A DNA stretch of 64,000 nt from assembly GCF_025370935.1 (NCBI RefSeq), contig NC_133496.1, forward strand, positions 9,594,292 to 9,658,291. The letters are read 5' to 3'. This DNA comes from Choristoneura fumiferana (Eukaryota > Arthropoda > Insecta > Lepidoptera > Tortricidae). Positions within the stretch are counted from its first letter, which is position 1, and each line of letters begins with the position of its first letter. The position numbers and the translations under genes were made by a program. The notes below the pieces were generated by a model that did no database searches, was not told where the DNA came from, and saw only the letters and a list, made by a program, of their open reading frames with translations. This document shows, piece after piece, positions 36,230-47,285 of the stretch.

Positions 36230-36550
36230 AAAGTAATATTAACGTTCCGCGAAACAGAACATCTTACATTTTCGCTGTTCCGCGACTAAGGGTTGTCAAT
36301 TTCCTTGTAAAGGCTCGCCTCATGACGGTCGTTTAACGGCACCTTAAGGTTATAACGTGCCGGTTTCCTTGCGTTTTTTTAGCTTCCAACTTGCGTTTGT
36401 ATCGATACAAACGCGCGCTTACAGCGCGTTTCATTTGCGACAAAAAAATGTGTAAAATCTGCCAAAACGCGATGAAAACGCACAGAGGTCACGCGCATCA
36501 AAAATGCGTGTCGTCAGCGCGTACAAAAACGCCGTGTGGATAGGCCGTAA
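36230..36550. repeat. CG-rich repeat-like block
   Basis: Dense in GCG and AACGC words, with a 22-bp perfect palindrome at 36393-36414 centred on GTATCGATAC. No open frame of note; probably a mobile-element relic. Confidence 0.35.
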
Positions 36551-36837
36551 GTGCGGTTTGGTAACTCAAACTTCATAGATAATCAATGAATACTAACATT
36601 GCGATATGGTCGTCTGTCCTTTTAGGCGTTTCGTTCTTGTTTTGCCGTGTGTTTACTGTACATTGCTGGTGCGATTTACTTTGTTAGAAAAAAAAGCTTG
36701 TTTTCATACCATTAATGTAATTAAAATCACTTGGTCACGTTTACTGATCAGGTAAACTATCTATATTTTAATTTATTGTCTCTAAGACAAAACCCTCTAT
36801 GTGGAAATGATCTATTTACTCTTTTTCCCATTATACT

Positions 36838-36937
36838 AGGTACAGTCGAGTTTATAAGCTTGTGAGCAATGATATAATAAAAAATATCTGAACACGCTTC
36901 TACGCTGTTAACAATAGTCGTGTACAGATATTTTTAA
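36838..36937. mobile_element. GTACAGTCGAG MITE, partial
   Basis: GTACAGTCGAGTTTATAAGC and GTACAGATATTTTTAACCGA; the full copy is 49323-49460. A scrap (TACAGTCGAAGTCACAAGCA) lies at 29238. Confidence 0.6.
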
Positions 36938-37145
36938 CCGAGTTCAAAATAAGGAGAAGGTTATCAATTCGGTGGTATTTTTTTATGTTTGTTACCTTAG
37001 AACTCCGTCATTTATCTGTCTAGGAATGCATTCAATTAGGTCCCATAAGCACCAAATCAGGATCTGATGATTGTATCCTAAATAAATTGAGGGAACTCTT
37101 AAAATATTGTAGGAACGCCTATGGTACTTTTGATATATTAAGTAT
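36938..37145 (+). repeat. GACTTCAAAAAAGG interspersed repeat
   Basis: GGAGAAGGTTATCAATTCGG, TTAGAACTCCGTCATTTATC, TAGGTCCCATAAGCACCAAA. Its partner is at 40625-40862. Confidence 0.6.
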
Positions 37146-37147
37146 GA

Positions 37148-37525
37148 TTGGTTGGAGTCTTTTTGTGTTTTTTTTTTTCATTTCAACTCCAGATTGGTAA
37201 CTTTTACGAACATCCTGTAAAACCATATCGAAAATACAAACAGACATGGATGCACAGAAAAACCAGAAAAAGAGACCAGCGCTGGAAATCGAACCCAGGT
37301 CCTCAGCATTCCGTGCTGCGTGCTATAACCCCTACACCACCGCTAGTCTAGATACAAATTTCTCCTATGCACACTCTTGGTCTCTTTTTCTGGTTTATCT
37401 GTGCATCCATGTCTCAGTTTGTATTTTCGATATGCTTTTACGGGATGACCGTAAAAGTAGTAAAAGTAACAAATTTGGAGTTGAAATAAAAAAAACACAA
37501 AAAGACTCCAAAAAACCAATCATAA
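37148..37525. mobile_element. Head-to-head SINE dimer / fold-back element
   Basis: Two third-family tails (TGTGCATCCATGTCTCAGTT and its complement AGACATGGATGCACAGA) point outward from a single tRNA-like core with a minus-strand B box (37285-37300). The ~130-bp arms end GTTGGAGTCTTTTTGTG / CACAAAAAGACTCC. Confidence 0.75.
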
Positions 37526-38424
37526 TTTGATTGCTTAGTAGCGACATCTCTTGTCTTGGTGAGCGGGTAGTTCCAAAAGAGTGTTACGTCTCTCTATGAG
37601 AGCGAAACATAGATGTCACTAGTGCTGCTGCTTAAGTATGATGAGTATGATACGATAGCCCTGAAATAAATCCTGAAATATTTACAGTTTTATAGTTTGC
37701 GAAATGAAAAGTTGCAAAATGAATCAGGTTGCCAAACTTTAGTTGCGAAATGAATGGATACCCCGCCTTAACGAGCAAATGCGAATTTCAGGCACAAAAT
37801 TGTGTTCTTTGCCCATTTAAAAAAAGAATAAAATTGTACATTAATTAAGATTATGATTATAATATTTAGGTGCAGCCCTATGTACCTTCCAGGCTTCTTT
37901 TCAATTTTAATATCCAGTTAAAGGAAACGAAATGTCCCTTCTAGAAAAAACGGTTCGTTGTAAAAAGTCTTTAGCGAAAGCATTTTGTTTTTCCATTATT
38001 TTTAATAATTGCTTTTCCGTTATTTTTAAACGCGGCGAGTTAATTATTTAAAATAACTTGGGGAATTTTGTTTTTGAAAGTTGTAAGAGGGTTTTTTATC
38101 ATATCATTTAGGACTTGTTTCACTATTTTCTTTAAAAGCCGTGTTCCTTTATAGACAGATATCTGCTCAGTTGAATAAATTACCTAAACAGAAACGGCAT
38201 CATTGTTATAATCTGTCACATAAGAGAATAACTTAACAGACAATAGAAAATCAGGAGTTTAACTGCAAAAATAATGTGCTAACGACAAATCTTCGTTTTA
38301 TTCATACTGATTACGTTTTTATAAAGAAAAATACTTAATGTTTAAGCGGTGTCGGCTTAGAGAGCGTTTCTAAATAACATAGTTCATAAGGAAATGCGTA
38401 ACGCAAGCAATTATATATTTCTAA
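37526..38424. other. Short shared flank, otherwise nothing
   Basis: 37526-37640 (TTTGATTGCTTAGTAGCGAC, ATCTCTTGTCTTGGTGAGCG) matches 31190-31305, so both SINE-like copies sit in one larger repeat. The rest is unassigned. Confidence 0.45.
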
Positions 38425-38490
38425 TATTAATAGGCCTTGGGGCTATGTCCAGCAGTGGACGTCTTTCGGCTGAGATGATGATGATGATGA
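38425..38490 (+). mobile_element. RTE-type LINE 3' end
   Basis: GGGGCTATGTCCAGCAGTGG, ACGTCTTTCGGCTGAGATGA and a TGATGATGATGA tail, running directly into the palindrome at 38491. Confidence 0.75.
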
Positions 38491-38586
38491 ATATCAATGA
38501 ACTGATGAATTACTTTGCGACGCGACCTTTGCAAAGCTTCGCAAAGGTCGCGGATGAGCAAAGTAATTCTTCCAGTTCATTGATAT
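38491..38586. mobile_element. Palindromic element at an RTE tail
   Basis: ATATCAATGAACTGATGAAT pairs with ATTCTTCCAGTTCATTGATAT; the centre GACCTTTGCAAAGCTTCGCA is itself a hairpin. Family mate at 42217-42354. Confidence 0.7.
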
Positions 38587-38717
38587 ATGGACCTCCGCAA
38601 AGTAACGCCTGATTCAATAAATTAGATGATGAATATTTTTAGAGGAGCATTCCATTACATGTATAATTTGCTATACCTATTGTGGTTTTTCCGGGAGCGA
38701 ACAATCGATCCAGCCAG

Positions 38718-38835
38718 AGGCCGTATTGCCTAAAGTTACTGACGCTCGCGATCGCAATCAAATGACAGATTTCGCATACAAAAACTGTCACTTGATTGCG
38801 ATCGCGAGCGTTAGAAACGTTAGGCAATACGGCGT
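38718..38835. mobile_element. Palindromic MITE, second copy
   Basis: AGGCCGTATTGCCTAAAGTT ... AACGTTAGGCAATACGGCGT; inner GCTCGCGATCGCAATCAAAT matches 12800-12917 closely. Confidence 0.8.
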
Positions 38836-39038
38836 CTGTCTTATCTCTGGTAAAACGCGTATTTTTGTGTTTTCAAGTGGTTTTCGTTAGTGCGCAATAA
38901 GATCGGAAACTTTACTCACATCAACGAGAATGTTTGACTGTACAAGTAAGCTTTGGACCTGCAAATTGGTACCTTGGACCAAACACACCGAAGTACCGCA
39001 CCGGACACTAAGTTCGGTCACTCAGGCACTGACAAATA

Positions 39039-39341
39039 CCGGGTGTGGCCTGTAATATGAAGAAATAATTAAAACATAGATCATACTCGTCAAACTGAAC
39101 AACATTAGTCTTTTAATATTTATTACACTTTTAAGTTTATTCGAAGAAGCAATGTAAAGCAAAATGCTTGATGTTTGTAGCGTGACAGGCGACGTTAGTT
39201 GTGTTCTTGGATGGCGTACATTGATAGCAGTAGGTACCTATTTAATTTGTATATATTTAAAAATCGCTGAACTAATGTTGTTCAGTTTGACGAGGACGAT
39301 CTACATTTTAATTTTTTGCTCGTATTACAGGCCACACCCGG
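39039..39341. mobile_element. TA-flanked inverted-repeat element
   Basis: CCGGGTGTGGCCTGTAATAT and ATTACAGGCCACACCCGG are the ends of ~75-bp arms, each side flanked by TA, as for Tc1/mariner-type insertions. Confidence 0.75.
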
Positions 39342-39496
39342 TATAAACAGTTTAGGTAAGTACTAATTTGTTCCAAACTCGAAACAAAAGATCGGTTTCA
39401 TTTCTTTCTCATTTAATTCTTCAGGACAACCAAGAAAACTGCGTGAGCGAAATTAATATTCTGGTTGTAATAAGAATTAACATTTTAGGTTAGTTA

Positions 39497-39618
39497 CGTT
39501 ACGTTAGCGCTGGGCCTTATAATACGAAGTTCAAAATTCTAACTACTTCTCTTGTCGTCTCGCTGTCGCTAATTTTATTATACGAGAGTGAGAAAGACGG
39601 TTTGATATGGACTTCGAT
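39497..39618. mobile_element. Fold-back MITE, decayed
   Basis: TATAATACGAAGTTCAAAAT faces GACTTCGATTTTCGTAGTAG; related to 43297-43415. Confidence 0.5.
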
Positions 39619-39675
39619 TTTCGTAGTAGCCCACCGGGTGCTATCAAGAAATGAAAACGCTGGCGGAAAAAAGGA

Positions 39676-40210
39676 TAAGGGGCCAATTGGACATAGTTTA
39701 ACAAAAAGGGTCCAACCCTCTAATAGTATTTTATGCAACTGTATCGTAATAGGGGGTCCTTAAAACACGATTAAAACATGTGGGTTTATTATCATAATAG
39801 GGTCACATGAGTGTTTTAAGGCCTAATTACGTAAAGTTGCATACAATATTTTATCTATATCCACATACTTATTAAATCCTCTAACATGTGTTCAAGAACC
39901 ATTGAGAATGACCTGCATTAACGAGAACTAGGTAGGAATGTCTGCCCCACGAGCTGCTGCTGGACGTCGCCCCCCCCCCCCCGTGCTGTAATGATTTGTA
40001 TGACCATTACGATACAGCCGTGTTCAAAATAGAATCCAATGTCGTAATGCTGGTCATTATATACCTATGGTTTTTGAACGCATAATTGAGGATTTACTAT
40101 ATGGGTGTAGATAAAATTATTTTTTTAATTTTGGATCTAGCTTCAGTACCCTAAAAGCAAAGTTAAAGAATAACACGACAGTCATTTGGATCCTTTTTGT
40201 TAAACTACGT
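39676..40210. mobile_element. Inverted-repeat element with poly-C tract
   Basis: ACATAGTTTAACAAAAAGGG and CCTTTTTGTTAAACTACGTA are ~25-bp ends; a run of about 14 C lies at 39969-39982. Confidence 0.55.
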
Positions 40211-40624
40211 ACGTAAAGTAATTATTACCCCACCGATTAAACTGTACCTAAGTAATTTTTAAATTAAGATGATGATGATGATAAACATCTTTTACTTACA
40301 AAGGATATTTAATCTAACTTTAGATTTTATCTCTTTTCTTTATGAGAAGCTGATATTATGTCCATAGAAATAATGAAAGGAAAGGATGACCATTATTATC
40401 TAGTAAAAGGCCATTCAAAACACTAAGCTAGTATTAGAATGACGTCTTTGTATGAAATGAACTAAATATAAGTATGATGGGTAATCTAGACGCTCTATGG
40501 AAGAACTTAATGGTTACGAAGGTTTCCTGCACACTACATCACAGCCGGGTAAGCTGAGTTATTAGACCATGGTGTGGTACAGGGTTTCTGGGTTCGATTA
40601 CCTACTGTGAAACGCAGACATTTT

Positions 40625-40862
40625 TAACTAACTTCAAAAAAGGTGGTTATCAATTCGGTTGTATTTTTTAATATTAGTTACCTCAGAACTCTGTCATTTT
40701 ATAAACCGATAAAAAAATGTTTTTCGTTCGCATAGGAATGCCTTCAATTACTTAGGTCCCATAAGCGCCAAGTCAGGATCTGATAGTTGGATCCGAAGGA
40801 AATCGAGGGAACTCCTCAAATATTACAGGGACACCTATAGTAATTTGGATATATTTAGTAGT
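40625..40862 (+). repeat. GACTTCAAAAAAGG interspersed repeat
   Basis: AACTTCAAAAAAGGTGGTTA, TCAGAACTCTGTCATTTTAT, TAGGTCCCATAAGCGCCAAG. Confidence 0.6.
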
Positions 40863-41162
40863 ATCACGTGCATTTGGTGAAATGAAACTGATGATGAAGA
40901 CCACATTTGACCAACGGAGCTAATACTCAATAACAAGTAATTCACGGGTTGAATTTCAATTACTTTAACGCAGTTGCTAAGCAATTTATGTTCATCGTAA
41001 TGCATATATGGTGAAATGGAATAGTGAACGTCTCTGCATCGAAAAACGCAATATTTCGTAAAAGGTGACAAACAGTTGGTATTAAAATATTGTATCTTAG
41101 ATTATCTACACAAAAAAAAAAATACTTAAGTATAACAAAAAATTGAATCGACTTAAAAAAGT

Positions 41163-41373
41163 ATGAAAATATTTTTCTACCAGTCTGAAGTCGCCCTCAG
41201 CACGAGTCAGCAGGAGTGATTGAAACCCAATATATACATAACATAATAATATTAGGTATGTCGGTGAGGTAGACGATTATAGGTTTATTTATAGGTCTAC
41301 TCAGTTTGTGGGTCTACTAGTGTTGGCTCATGCTGGGGCACCGACTTCGGACTGGTAGAAAATTATTTTCATT
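41163..41373. mobile_element. Inverted-repeat MITE
   Basis: TTTTTCTACCAGTCTGAAGT, CGCCCTCAGCACGAG pair with CTCATGCTGGGGCACCGACT, TCGGACTGGTAGAAAA. Confidence 0.7.
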
Positions 41374-42059
41374 GTTTTTTTTTGTAGTCAGTAAAAATAA
41401 TTGTTATATTTTTTTTAACTGATAAATACTTTTGGTAATATCGGAGTCTTTAAAACGTAACTTTTAGTTGATTTGTTATTATTTAATAGGAAACTATTTA
41501 AGTATAAATATTTATAAAAAATCAGGGGTAGAATCCAGCGGTTGCAATTTCGTGATTTTATCCTGATATCGTTGGAAAATCAAGATAGTAGGTACTTACA
41601 AAGTAGCCTATGTGTTATTATGTCCATTCAGGATAACATTGGAATCTAGTAGGTCACAGAGGCAGGGGTTCTAAACATTTTTTGTGAAGTCGTAATAATG
41701 ATGACGACGATCATGAATAAAAGAAGTAATAAGATGAAGTCATAATTTTGTTTACTTTGTAAGTATAAAATAACACAATATTAATACGTAATTTGCTACA
41801 TAATAATAATTCTATTTATATTTATATGTCGGAGTATAGCCATAGACCATGGCGCTACATAACGCAAGTACCTAACACATGAGTGTTGCTTTGGCAGAGT
41901 CTCGGTGCAGAGCAGTGAAGCACGGGAGCGGGCTTGATACTGACGCTTCCCCGAGGAACTGTCTTACGTTTTGTAGTGTCCATTAATTAAGATAATTTAG
42001 TTTATAGTACCACATTTCAAGTTGATGCCATTAACCGTTTATTTTGTTATTATTTCAGC
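41374..42059. other. Nothing recognised
   Basis: 41880-41975 is GC-richer but shows no supported exon. Confidence 0.4.
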
Positions 42060-42130
42060 TTGTCATCTCCAGGTGTTCCTGAGATTTTTTTGTGTCAGAC
42101 GGACTGATAGACGGATCACAAAGTGATCCG
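42060..42130 (+). repeat. GGTTCCG-type repeat, left piece
   Basis: TCAGACGGACTGATAGACGG and ATCACAAAGTGATCC; another piece (TTGAGGTACGGAACCCTAAA) is at 42374-42394 beyond the inserted palindrome. Confidence 0.5.
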
Positions 42131-42154
42131 AGAATCGAATAGAGTGAATCGTTT

Positions 42155-42216
42155 GAAGGGATTTTTTGTACTGATTTCTGGTGTGCAATAAAGAATATTT
42201 TTGTATTGTATTGTAT
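42155..42216 (+). mobile_element. LINE 3' tail
   Basis: TTCTGGTGTGCAATAAAGAA followed by TTGTATTGTATTGTATTG. Confidence 0.6.
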
Positions 42217-42354
42217 TGATCCCATAAGAATTTTTTTAATCAGGCGTTACTTTGCGGAGGTTCCATATCAATGAACTAAAAGAATTTCTAAGAATTGGAA
42301 TTTTTAAGGTCGCGGGTGAGCAAGGAAATTCTTTTAGTTAATTGATCCCATAAG
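42217..42354. mobile_element. Palindromic element with possible target repeat
   Basis: CAGGCGTTACTTTGCGGAGG, ATCAATGAACTAAAAGAATT, then GGAAATTCTTTTAGTTAATT. TTGATCCCATAAGA stands at both edges. Confidence 0.6.
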
Positions 42355-42395
42355 AGTTCGGTTTTTTTCCTTTTGAGGTACGGAACCCTAAAAAG

Positions 42396-43296
42396 ACTAA
42401 CTATTTACTTACATTTTTCATCGTTATACATTGTTGTATCTTCAAAACCAGGAACGAGTTTGGCTACAAACTGTAGGACCGAGAAAACCTTCAAGTACTA
42501 AAACTATGGATTCTGGTCTGCGATACAGCATTTTAGATTTTGATTTTTTTGAAAAATCGGAAACCACGGCAAAAAATTTCATCGAATCAAAATCTGCGGC
42601 TTTTATAATTATAAAAGTTATTGCTTCCATCATTGTTTGCGAGCCGCCTTACATATTTGACGGGTGCACGGAAAGGGCGAAGTCTTAGCAACATTGTGCT
42701 AAACCCGTCCATAAAAATGATGTGTTCCATGTGGGAGTGAATAGCGGGGATCTTTATAAATAGGCAATTCAATAAAATTATAACTAACTTAATCGGCTTT
42801 CAAAATTGCTGACAGCATTCACCGAAGGACGGTAGCACGTAAATAAGAACTTAAATTATTTGAAACCCCACACTTTTGCGTCACCTATATTATTGTGGGG
42901 CTCTAAAGCGTTCCAACCGCCGTTTTCCGTGTGTGACGCAAATCTATAATATAAAAGTTAACCGCCAGAACGGGACAAAAAAAACGAGACAGAGCATGAT
43001 AGCGCTCTACAACACCATTTTGACACGTTTGTCTCAAACAATGCATTATTTCGCTGGAATTTTAAAGCAATTCGATTCTTTGACCTGGGGAATCGCGAAA
43101 AACTTGAGAAAATATGATATTGGGTGTATACATTTTGTATATTAAGCAAAATAAAATCACAAGTTCTAATTTCGAGCCAAACACGAGCGATCTATTATCT
43201 ATGCCAGTGTTGCCTATCAGAGAAAAATAAATCTATTCATTATCCTGCATTGTAGTCTTTAAAGCTCTTTAACCCATTCATTGCCGCGCGCCAGCA
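42396..43296. other. Unassigned, frames open on both strands
   Basis: 42431-42688 (plus) and 42442-42633 (minus) are both open; no family recognised. Confidence 0.35.
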
Positions 43297-43415
43297 GAAC
43301 TACTACGAAACTCGAAGTTCGTGTCGTGCGGTCCCTCTAACACTTATACTATTTAATACGAGACCGAGAGGGACGGTACGATACGAACTTCGAATTTCGA
43401 GTTTCGTAGTAGCTG
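43297..43415. mobile_element. Fold-back MITE
   Basis: ACTACTACGAAACTCGAAGT pairs with ACTTCGAATTTCGAGTTTCG, TAGTAGC. Confidence 0.7.
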
Positions 43416-43504
43416 TGCAGATTACGTACTTTGCTGCGATGCCGACGCTTCTGCAGAACAGACGTCCATCGGCGTTTTAGGCACTCCAGTTGCAGATTTA
43501 TAGA

Positions 43505-43712
43505 TATTATTATGCATAAGAAACGACTTTGGCACTTCAAAGTTCAATATCTCATAAACGGCTGAACCGATTTTGATAAAATATGTCTAAGAGCCATCAC
43601 TAGAAAATTTGCTTTCAAATAAAAAAAACGCATTCAAATCGGTTTACCCGTTAAGAGCTACGGTGCCACAGGCAGACAGACACACAGACACACATAGCGG
43701 TCAAACTTATTA
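43505..43712 (-). repeat. CCCCGACGCAAAA repeat, reverse, truncated
   Basis: GGCACTTCAAAGTTCAATAT to CAAACTTATTACACCC, cut off where the LINE ORF begins. Confidence 0.7.
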
Positions 43713-44720
43713 CACCCATTCACCCACAAAGTGCATTGGCGTTTTCCTAGATTTAGCAAAAGCTTTCGACAGAGTATCGTTTCCGATTCTGCTCAGGAAA
43801 TTACAATATTTAGGTATCAGAGGTGTTCCGCTATCCTGGTTCGAAGGCTATCTCACTGAAAGAAAACAACTTGTCAAGGTGGGACCCTATAAAAGTACTA
43901 CGGAACAAATTAATTTCGGCGTACCGCTGGGTAGCATTCTTGGCCCTACGCTTTTCATAATTTATATGAATGACATCCTCAATCTCCAAATAAAAAAGTC
44001 TGAGATAATCTGTTCTGCTGACGACACCGAGATTCATTTATTAAAATTCATTCATTACATCAGAACTGGGAAAATACTAAGTATAGCTACAGAAAAAGGG
44101 ATTGAAAACTTTATCAGACTGGTTTCATGCTAATTTTTTGACTATTAATTACAATAAAACTAAATTTCTCTGCTTTCACAAAACCGCTGCTTCGAAACCT
44201 TCCTTTCATCCCAACATAAAAATTCACTCATGTCCTGACTTTTCTTCAAACCCTTGTATTTGTAACTCTATTCATCGCACCGACGTCGTCAAATACCTTG
44301 GCCTTTTTGTAGACGAAAATCTAAACTTTAAACATCATATTCACCAACTTTCCACCAGAATCAGAAAATCCATACCAATTTTCAAGAAATTACGTCATTC
44401 AGCAAATGGCAATTTATTAAAATTGGTTTACACGGCACTTTGTCAATCAGTTATCAGCTACTCGTACTGTATCACAGTGTGGGGCAGTGCGGCGCGTTCC
44501 ACTATGCTGGAGATCGAAAGAGCACAACGCTCTTCGTTAAAAGTGATGCTTAAACGTCCCTTTCGTTTCCCAACTGTAGATCTCTATGCCCAAGCAGATG
44601 TACTAACTGTTCGACAACTCTTCCTTTTCAGAACTTCTCTTTTCACGCACAAATCCTCTCTTGCTATAATGATTTACTTCAAAAACGTGTTTTCAAGTTA
44701 CCGGTTCCATAAGTTTTAGG
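43713..44720 (+). pseudogene. Non-LTR reverse transcriptase fragment (CR1/jockey-like LINE)
   Basis: A 5'-truncated LINE ORF2. It enters at CIGVFLDLAKAFDRV (RT motif A) and shows WFEGYLTERKQL, GVPLGSILGPTLFIIYMNDI (motif B) and the catalytic box as CSADDTEI, where F/Y-ADD is usual. A one-base slip near 44101-44106 moves the frame; the rest reads DWFHANFLTINYNKTKFL, VKYLGLFVDENLNFKHHI and YCITVWGSAARSTMLEIERA, typical RT thumb and connection sequence. No endonuclease domain is present. The frameshift and altered active-site neighbour mark it as inactive. On its left it abuts the interspersed repeat at 43505-43712. Confidence 0.9.
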
Positions 44721-45340
44721 CACAGCATAAGCATTAGGTGTCTTTAAATAACAATCTATGCCAATATCAAGGAGCCATGAGGGTTTCATTGCACTTAAAA
44801 GGCGCTAGGCGGGCTTTAAGTAGTACCTACTCATACCCAAAGCCTAGGAGGGTAGACTATGCCCGGTTAATCTCATGACTTGGCCCCAAATCCTCCACAA
44901 TAGCCCCCTAGCCCAGTAATAACCTTTGTAATTAGATCCCGTAAAACGTTATGTTTACGACCGTTTGAGAATTATGCGTCGCGAGATGAGATCAAACGCG
45001 TATGGAACAAGGTTACCGGGGTTTATCAGACAGTCTAAGCCGCTATTTACTTGTCTTCGGGGCCTTTATTTGACACTTCCGAAACACAAAAATGGGAAGT
45101 TAGTTTTCGTGAGACTTTGCGTCTTTATATGAAACTTTTTGTCAAGGGGGTTTGGAGGCAAACTAACCAGGTATACTTGGTTTGGAAGTATTTAACTAAA
45201 ATGTAAACAGACTTCAAGCTACCAGATTTGGTAGGTACATTCAAGGATTTTAAATATTTTACTTATCTATCATTGCAATATAAACTATAGATAGTTTAAA
45301 TGGGGGAATTTCAATATTTAAGACACCAATTTGACGTTGT
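44721..45340. other. Nothing recognised after the LINE ORF
   Basis: Possibly the LINE's 3' UTR, but no tail was seen. Confidence 0.35.
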
Positions 45341-45490
45341 TTCACCATCATCATCATCATCAGCCGGAAGACGTCCACTGCTGAACAAAGGCCTCCCCCT
45401 TAGAACGCCACAATGAACGACAACTCGACTCGCGATCGCCACTTGCATCCACCGGTTTCCCGCAACTCTCACGATGTCGTCAGTCCATGA
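45341..45490 (-). mobile_element. RTE-type LINE 3' end
   Basis: Starts CATCATCATCATCATCAGCC; the minus strand reads TDDIVRVAGNRWMQ then the QQWTSSG-type end. It abuts a tRNA-derived SINE on its right. Confidence 0.8.
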
Positions 45491-45600
45491 TGTGGAACGC
45501 AGCACGGAATGCTGAGGACCTGGGTTCGATTCCCAGCGCTGGCCTCTTTTCCTGGTTTTTCTATGCATCCATGTCTCAGTTTGTATTTTCGACATCTTCA
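45488..45600 (+). mobile_element. tRNA-derived SINE (third family), 5' truncated
   Basis: ACGGAATGCTGAGGACCTGG, B box GGTTCGATTCC, and a tail CCATGTCTCAGTTTGTATTT. It abuts an RTE LINE end. Confidence 0.75.
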
Positions 45601-46088
45601 ATTGTCATGCTCTCGGCTCGATTAGCAATGGATCTCCCCCAGGTCGAGTTTTCGCTTATTCCGGGATCGCCTAACCCACAATAATCTTACTAAAACGCTA
45701 TTGATGGATTCAGTCTTTAGGTTCTTTGCGGAGGTCTATTACGAGTAGGTAGGTACTACGAGTACATTAAGCAAGAAAAAATAGGAATAATAAGATCCAA
45801 ATTGCAGCTCAACCAAATATGTTATGGACCAGGGAGTGCTCGAAAAATGATTTGCAAATTTGAGACTACAACTTAAAAACAAACTTACCTGTCCGTCGAT
45901 AGGTAGATACAAAACCTCAAAGAAAAGCTTTCAAAATTATTGCAATTCACTGTTTAGAAGGAGTTTGTGTAAAACGATCTTAGTCTTCTAGTACCTATTA
46001 TCTGACATTAGGTAGGTAGGTGGGTAGGTACAGTTCATTAAATACGCGTCTTACTTTAAGCTTAACGGAAAAGCTGTTCCTCTCATTA
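45601..46088. other. Nothing recognised
   Basis: Contains a GGTAGGTAGG tract at 46011-46030. Confidence 0.45.
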
Positions 46089-46096
46089 CTTTAAAG

Positions 46097-46690
46097 CAGG
46101 GGTCAGCAACCTTTTGACAGACTTGGGCCACATAGTGAAAAAACCGGCCAAGAGCGTGTCGGACACGCCCGAAATAGGGTTCCGTAGCCATTACGAAAAA
46201 AATAAGTAATATTTTTCTAAGGATTTCGTAGGCGTAGGTTTTCGTGGTTTTAAAAGACCTATCCAACGATACCCCACACTACAAGGTTGGATGAGAAAAG
46301 AAAATCACCCCCACTCCCACGTCTGTGGGAGGTACGTACTCTAAAAAAAATGTTTTTGATTTTTTTTATTGTACCATTTTGTCGGCATAGTTTACATATA
46401 TTCGTGCAAATTTACAGCTTTCTAGCATTGATAGTCCCTGAGCAAAGCCGCGGACGGACAGACAGACAGACACACATGGCGAAACTATAAGGGTAGGTAC
46501 CGTTTTTGCCATATTGGCTACGGAACTCTAAAAATAGATAAGGGTGGGCCGCACTTGTAAGAGAGTAATAGATATAGGCCTACGAGTAGTTACTTATTGT
46601 AGGTAGGTAGTTAGGTACTATTAGTGATATTACAAAACAGTCGCGAGCCGCAAGGAGATAAGGTCTCGGGCCGCGCGTTGCCGACCCCAG
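46097..46690. mobile_element. hAT-like MITE, with a nested repeat
   Basis: CAGGGGTCAGCAACC at the left and GTTGCCGACCCCAG at the right; flanks CTTTAAAG and CTGTAAAG are an 8-bp duplication with one change. The ggttccg-type repeat at 46136-46540 sits inside it. Confidence 0.75.
46136..46540. repeat. GGCCAAG/GGTTCCG interspersed repeat
   Basis: AAAAAACCGGCCAAGAGCGT and AGGGTTCCGTAGCC on the left, GACGGACAGACAGACAGAC and GGCTACGGAACTCTAAAAA on the right. Confidence 0.65.
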
Positions 46691-46706
46691 CTGTAAAGCC
46701 GTAACG

Positions 46707-46966
46707 CAGGGTTTCTCAAACTTATGGCTCCACTTACCCCTGTTAAAGTTTCTAGACGATAGCGAACCCCCCCCCCCCCCCCAAATAAAGTAATAAAATT
46801 GACTGTTGGAGAAACTAAAAATAAAAAAGACTCCAAAACCAATCTTAATCATCTTGCTAGTCTTGCAGCCTGGTGGTTTTTGGAGTCACGTAAACCTTGT
46901 CGCGAAACCCCTACCGTCGAATAGCGAACCCCTAGGGGTTCGCGTACCCCACTTTGAGTAACCCTG
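46707..46966. mobile_element. hAT-like MITE
   Basis: CAGGGTTTCTCAAACTT / CTTTGAGTAACCCTG ends; flanks CCGTAACG and CCCTAACG (one change). It holds a run of about 18 C (46767-46783). Confidence 0.7.
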
Positions 46967-47194
46967 CCCTAACGCAACGCAAGCTAGCATTTGTTGAGAA
47001 CTTCCGCAGTTAACCGAGTTAGAATTTAATATTCAGTACTAGGGCTTTATCGGACAGCGTTAGCTTACATTCTGCAATAGCTACGTATTTCTGCGTTACC
47101 ATACCACTTATGTAAATCCCTTAACTCTTGAGAAATTATATTTGAGTAATGAAGAAATGAGGAAACCTGGACACACTTGTGAACAAATTGAATT

Positions 47195-47285
47195 GAACGA
47201 GAATGAGAGGACTTGGGCTGTAGTTACCCACGCAGATCCTGTGCGGATTGGGAATTTCACACTCGCAATTGAATTGCTTAACTAA
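47195..47285 (-). mobile_element. SINE fragment (second family)
   Basis: GAGAGGACTTGGGCTGTAGT and GTGCGGATTGGGAATTTCAC. Confidence 0.6.
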
